Origin: Eonycteris spelaea
Taxonomy: Eukaryota; Chordata; Mammalia; Chiroptera; Pteropodidae
Length of the DNA: 64,000 bases
Direction of reading: 5' to 3'
Assembly: GCA_003508835.1 (NCBI GenBank)
Contig: PUFA01000535.1
Location: 62,001-126,000, forward strand
Every line of letters starts with the position of its first letter. Positions within the stretch are counted from its first letter, which is position 1. This document shows, piece by piece, positions 59,040-64,000 of this stretch. Position numbers and translations under genes: made by a program. The notes beneath the pieces are model-generated. The model was given only the letters and a program-made list of their open reading frames with translations, was not told the DNA's origin and made no database searches.

Positions 59040-60975
59040 CCAATAAGAAAGATTTCTGTAGACATTTTTATTCTGTTTGAAAAGCCACATAACATTTATA
59101 GTTTCCTAGGCCATTGTGGCTGTGTCAAGATTAAACTCTGGCTGCAGATATTTCTGTTTTGCATTCAGACACAACCATATTACAGAAGCAGAGTTCACAG
59201 CGGTCGGTGTCATGGAAATTGCTGCCTGGGAGTGTTAGAAGAATCACCAGTAACTGAAAGCACCGTTGATGGTTGAGGAGATAGAATTGGAGAGGCCCTG
59301 TGCAGATAACTTTCTTCTTTTAATTGAACCACTCCAGTGGTAGGAACCAAACTGAAACTCACTTAGACATTGAAATGGCATTCATGTTTTAGCACTTGAA
59401 TATAGGCTCTGTGAATACCTAAAATGGTAATAAGTGAAAATTGGATAACATTTGCCAGATATTGCCACTGGCCTTTCTCTAATGTTAAAGATAGATTTGC
59501 ATAATTATGCTGAAAGCTAGGAAACTGCACGCAGCAGGAAGTTTCTTGGCTTGTGTTAGATTTTAGTCATGCTCCAATTGTGACTCTCAAGATGAAGAAA
59601 ATCTCCTTTCAGAAATGAACAGAGTGCACACTTTCTAAGAGTATAGTAACAGCGTAATGACTATTTAACTTGCATAGTAATTTTCAAGGTATAATTAAGA
59701 TAAGCTTGATAAGCAAACAGTTGACTGAACAACCTTTTGCCTGGTATCAAAAGGGCTCCAGAGAAAAAAGTCCAAGTGATGTTACCTCATAAACCTCTCC
59801 TTGATTAAAATTCTTTTAAGCTGGCCAGGTGCCTGGTAAAAGAAGCAAACTTCTAAGGACTGCCACAGTAACAGGGTGTGTAATTGTGTGATTCTATATT
59901 CCAAGGTCATTGCAGTCATAAAATATTTATTTTGAATATGTCTACAGGGGAAATGTTAAAGTAGGTGAAGCCTCTAGTCTCCAACTTTTACACCTTATAT
60001 GGGACACTTGATAATTTCAGGCTCTCTTTCCCTAAATGATTTTTCATGATCCATCCTTGCTCTCACATAATAACTTGAAGCCCCTTAGCCTAAAGGATCA
60101 TTTCTCTTAGTCTGTGAAGAGATCATAGTGTTTGTTTTTAAAAAAAAAAAAACTTTAGGTTGTAAATAACAGGTAGGTTTTCTATATTTCTAAATAACAC
60201 ACAAATACTTGCAACACCTTAAAAAGAAAAACTATGAGAAGAGTAAAATTAAAGACATGGAACAAAGCTTCAATTAAAAAGGAACCTTCAGATTATAGTC
60301 AACTAGTAGACAGGGGCACATTTCTGAGGCTAGGCAATCATAGCATTTGAATCAGCTAAAAGATCAGCTTTCCAAAGAAATATTTGCAGACCTAACAACA
60401 TATTGCACGTTGAGATTTTATGGATTACTATGCCTTATATGCTTTTCAAGTAATATAACATATTATATGTTTTTCATTTTCCTGTTGATTAAAAGGATTT
60501 TTATACAACGTCTGGGTTTTACTATGGAATTGGGAAATATCTAGGATTATTTCATGAAGAAAATCAAAGATGATAAACAACACATTTTCATTGGTTTGCA
60601 CTACTTATTAGGTTTAAAACATGAATTTTTTTTTTGGTTTTCCTACTTATATGGCACTATTATGCAGAATCTGTGTGTGTAATTCTGCTTTGACCATGTT
60701 ATCCTTCCCTGTATAGAGAGTACTTTTACCAGACTTCAAATGCCTCAAAGCATACCTTCCAGCTTATATCTGATTTGAACCAGAGGTTTCAGCTTGTGCA
60801 ACTCGTTCAACAGCAATCCGCCTTGGGACAACCTCATAAGCACAAAGTAGGCAGACAGATTGATTCAGAATTTCTGATTTTTTTTTTAAGAACAGGAGGT
60901 CAAATGTCTAGCTTCTCTAAGGTAAAAGGGCAGCAGCAGAAACAAAAGCCATATCCATTTTTAACAGCTTGTTAT
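59040..60975. other. Repeat-poor, possibly conserved non-coding block
   Basis: About 1.9 kb with no recognised transposon and several homeodomain/POU-like words, including the octamer site at 59495-59510. Non-coding: only short frames. Confidence 0.4.
59495..59510. promoter_or_regulatory. Octamer plus palindromic POU-like site
   Basis: A perfect octamer ATTTGCAT (59495-59502) overlaps the perfect 12-bp palindrome GCATAATTATGC (59499-59510). POU-family factors bind such arrangements as monomers or dimers. Sequence match only. Confidence 0.35.
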
Positions 60976-60984
60976 TATTATAAT

Positions 60985-61190
60985 TATTATTAAAACAGTG
61001 CACTTGTACAGCACTTTAGATTTACAAAGCCCTTTTACATTCATTATCTCATTTGATATTCACACCAAACCCTGTGGGACAGGTGTTCATTATTATAGGC
61101 ATTTAACAGATGAAAAAATTCAGGCACGAAAAGTGACTTAACCAAGGTTGCATTGTGAGTTGGTATGCATAAGAATCAGTATCTTTTGTG
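60985..61190 (-). mobile_element. MIR SINE, antisense
   Basis: 'tttacattcattatctcatt', 'catttaacagatgaaaaaat', 'ttaaccaaggttgcattgtg'. Confidence 0.75.
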
Positions 61191-61194
61191 CTAG

Positions 61195-63390
61195 ATAAAT
61201 GAGGAATGGGGAACTCACAATTCTGTTCCCTATAAATCCTGATTAAGAAGAAAATCTCACAGCAGAGTGTGGCATGCTCATCTTTATTTCAACTAGTGTT
61301 TTCAGTATGTTTAAATGTTGTACAGAAGCAGCAGACATCAAGTTGCTCAGTGAAACTGGCATGATGCAGATGTGATAGCTAATGTTCAATAATGAGCTAT
61401 TGCTTAACATTATGTGCCAAATAATCAATGTGCAGTGTGACCTAAGCACCACAAAACACCCTGATTAAGGTGTGAATTTTTTTTTAGATTTCATGATTGT
61501 TTATTTCCTGATAACCTTGGTAAATTAAAATCTACTCAAGCAAATCAGAGAGAAATTTTCTTATGGCCTGATTTTTATTAATCATCAGCTAGCCACCTAA
61601 CGAATGTCAAACATTAGCCTGTTGACTATTCACTCTGAGAGTCACATCTCAAAATTGAGATATTCTGCAAAATTGATTGAGATTAATTTTCAAGGCCTTA
61701 AATAGACATGTATCCCAATATCTCTGGCTTCTAACAACAAATACCAATTAATGGGAACACAGAAATACCTTCTGCTCTCCTTTCTGCTGAATTTTTTTTC
61801 AAAAATGAAAAATAAAATGAAATAAAATGGAAGTTCTAGCATATCTTATAAAAGCAAACTTTTAAAAATAAAAATGGGAAGTTTGCAGTATTTGTAGTAA
61901 ATTTTGCTTTCCTTGGAGATGTTTTTGAGGTAACTTGATATTCTGTATTTTAAAGTCTATTTCTACAGGGGAAAATGAAGTTTATCCACCAAATTTCATT
62001 GTTGAAAATGGCTATTAAACCTACTAGCTGAAATGTGTTTATGTGAAAAGTTGCATTTTGAAGAAGGCAATTATTACTTTTATGTTTCAATTGCCACTGC
62101 TCAATTTTCACAGTTTAAAAAGAAAAACAGATTTAAATAATGCAGTGCTTATTAGCATATGAATATGGACCTAATTGTCCCTTTTTGAATCTCAGAAGTA
62201 ATTGGCAATATCTTCTATGTAGAGGGTTAAAGAATGTGTCATGTATTTGATATAACTAAAAACTTTTATTCAATAAATTGCAACCTATCTCCACTGCCTT
62301 TTAGTAGCACAACAGCTGCCTGTCACTCTAAACTTTCCTTAGGTCTGTTTAAGAATATGTGTAAAGCAGAAAAAGAAAAAGTACCCAGTATATTGAATTA
62401 TAGCAGAGTCAATCAGTGCCCTATTGCACTCTAATACCACACATTCTCAGATTACATCAAACAAAGCCAAAAGGATAGTTGGAAAATAAAAGCAAAATGG
62501 TTATTTGGCATAAAGTATACCTTGAGATAACACCCAGTTGTTTTTTTTTTGGGGGGGTGGGGTGAGGTGGGGGTGAGGGTGGAGGGGTTGTTGTTATTGT
62601 TTGGATTCAGTTTCCTTTTCAAGTGGACAAACCATTCAGAAGTGGCATAGTCTGAATATTCTAGAAGTTACTCAGAAATCCATTAAGTGACCTTTTTGAA
62701 GACTCAATGAAAAACATTTCCACCTAACACTGCAAGTTTCTTTTTCCCAAAAGCTTAAAAAATGCTTGCTGCATTTAAAAACTTGTGCTATAAATTCATG
62801 AGATTTTACTTAAATTTACTCGACGATTACAAACACTCATTTTAAAAACACTAGGCTCATTTCTATATATGATTGTTCAACCTGTGAAAGGGAAAAAATT
62901 CTCTTTAAAAAAAAACATTTATTTTAGGTTGCATATTGCCAAATAGTAGTTTGGCTAATTGTGTTTATTTGGTTGAATTTTTATCCAGAATGACTAATTT
63001 AATTGCCATTTTGTAGACTCCCCCCCACCCATATATGAATTTACTAATATTCTTGCAATGCACATTTTATATTCCATGAAACCAGTTTTTGGTGCATTTG
63101 TTTTATGTTATACTGACATCTATGGACTCCATAACAGAAATTCAGCTTTTTAGAAAAATCCATTGGCTGCTTATAAGCAACTTAAAATGTGATCCCAAAT
63201 CTACTGTGAATAAGCCATTGGTTGACCTTTAAACCTTATCTCTCAGAGCAAAATCTTTACAAAGCTCTTCCACTTACCTACAGTCAAAACTTGAGGGAGA
63301 GGCACTAAGTCTTCATTAGAGAAGAATTACCATGTCCTCTTTAATGAAGAGTGATCCTTAATAATGAGATAATAAGAGCAATCATGTCAG
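61195..63390. other. Repeat-poor AT-rich block
   Basis: 2.2 kb without recognised repeats other than the G-rich tract at 62551-62588. Rich in ATTAAT/TAATTG-type words, e.g. 61570-61610, 61670-61700 and 62130-62210. The 66- and 69-codon frames show no coding features. Confidence 0.4.
62551..62588 (+). other. G-quadruplex candidate
   Basis: G7, G4, G2, G5, G3 and G4 runs separated by one to four bases follow a T11 run. At least four runs of three or more G with short loops meet the usual G-quadruplex pattern. Confidence 0.75.
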
Positions 63391-63394
63391 TGCA

Positions 63395-63540
63395 TATACA
63401 CTCATTTATTGTACTCTTACAATAATATCCATTATTGTGTGCTAAAAACTGCACTAAATAAATAGACATTGGTCTTTCCCTCCAGAAACTCACAGTCTAT
63501 TGGAGGAGACAGAGAAATAACACAGATGATTTACAATAGA
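63395..63540 (-). mobile_element. L2 3' end, antisense
   Basis: 'atacactcatttattgtact', 'ggtctttccctccagaaact' and 'cacagtctattggaggagac' match the reversed L2 terminus. Confidence 0.7.
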
Positions 63541-63569
63541 ATGTAAGTACTTTCATAATTTGTATTTGT

Positions 63570-63905
63570 AAAGATAAGCTAAACATTATAACAAACCTTA
63601 AGGTATCAGCGGCTTAACTCAGTAAAAGTTTATTTTTTTGCTCTTTCAAAGTCCAGTGTGGTCAGAAAGAGGCAGAGGGGCTTCTACTCCAGCCAGTCAT
63701 TCAGAGACACAGATCCTTAAATCTAATAATATTACCATCTTCAACACATAGTCTCTAAGATCATGGAGGGGAAAGAAAAAGGGTGTGGAGAAAACACATC
63801 CACTCTTACCAATTAGATGGCCTCACATAGACAAAGTTGGACTGGGGAAAGTAATTCAGCTGTGTCCCTAAGAAAAGAAAACAAGCTTGGTAAATAATTA
63901 TTGAT
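63570..63905 (-). mobile_element. Degraded LTR, probably ERVL/MaLR-related, antisense
   Basis: 'cagcggcttaactcagtaaa', 'caaagtccagtgtggtcaga', 'agctgtgtccctaagaaaag' and 'acaagcttggtaaataatt' follow the order of an old mammalian LTR that I cannot name with certainty. Confidence 0.45.
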
Positions 63906-63982
63906 AAGTAGATATAACTAGAGGCAACTAGATAACTTGTTAGCTAGAGGTAACTATAGATAAATAGAAGTCAAGAAACTCA

Positions 63983-64000
63983 AAAACAAACAAACAAACA
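63983..64000. repeat. (AAAC)n at window edge
   Basis: Four units, continuing beyond the window. Confidence 0.85.

Noticed and set aside
60138..60151. A-run considered as another retroposed tail
   Set aside because: No matching duplication was found upstream of it.

Overview
The window looks like 64 kb of AT-rich, gene-free nuclear DNA from a placental mammal. No open reading frame has a convincing exon or coding structure. The longest ones (166 and 126 codons) lie inside a LINE-1 5' region and an L2 fragment. What can be read is a deeply layered transposon record: LINE-1 (at least 15 insertions, all decayed), ancient L2 and MIR, MaLR-type LTRs, one ERV solo LTR and hAT-type DNA transposon relics, with microsatellites scattered throughout.

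The best taxonomic clue is at 27750-27969. A tRNA-Val-like head is fused to a 5S rRNA-derived body, and this composite is inserted inside a MER5A element. From memory, hybrid tRNA/5S rRNA SINEs of this kind (MEG-TR) are described from fruit bats (Pteropodidae). The near absence of other lineage-specific SINEs and of any intact LINE-1 reading frame agrees with that group, where LINE-1 is reported to have gone quiet. I therefore infer a megabat, but this was not tested by a search.

Layout. 0-13 kb: MLT1 fragment, L1 3' ends, MIR and L2, including a MIR split by a small poly(A)-tailed insert with a 14-bp target-site duplication (TSD). 13-16.15 kb: a long antisense L1. 16.16-23.37 kb: a full-length but dead sense L1 (5'UTR, ORF1, ORF2, 3'UTR), head-to-head with the previous one. 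23.4-28.6 kb: L2, L1, a solo LTR, MER5A carrying the hybrid SINE, and a MIR. 28.8-35.7 kb: a nest of L1-class elements, the innermost being an L1 with both ends but almost no ORF2. 35.7-41.4 kb: an MLT1 LTR, a 131-nt homopurine tract and an L1 with a 5' inversion carrying a nested L1 tail. 41.4-47.1 kb: a MIR cluster and two hAT relics, one split by an L1. 47-55.5 kb: mostly unassigned sequence with L1 pieces, including a second 5'-inverted L1 with a clear TSD. 55.5-56.6 kb: a long L2. 57-64 kb: repeat-poor sequence, with a G-rich tract and a degraded LTR near the end.

There is no gene network here. Parts that could act today are regulatory candidates only: repeat-poor AT-rich blocks at 59.0-63.2 kb, a palindromic octamer site, two CTCF-like cores, a G-quadruplex candidate and the solo LTR. 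Repeat boundaries are estimates by eye from remembered consensus sequences.
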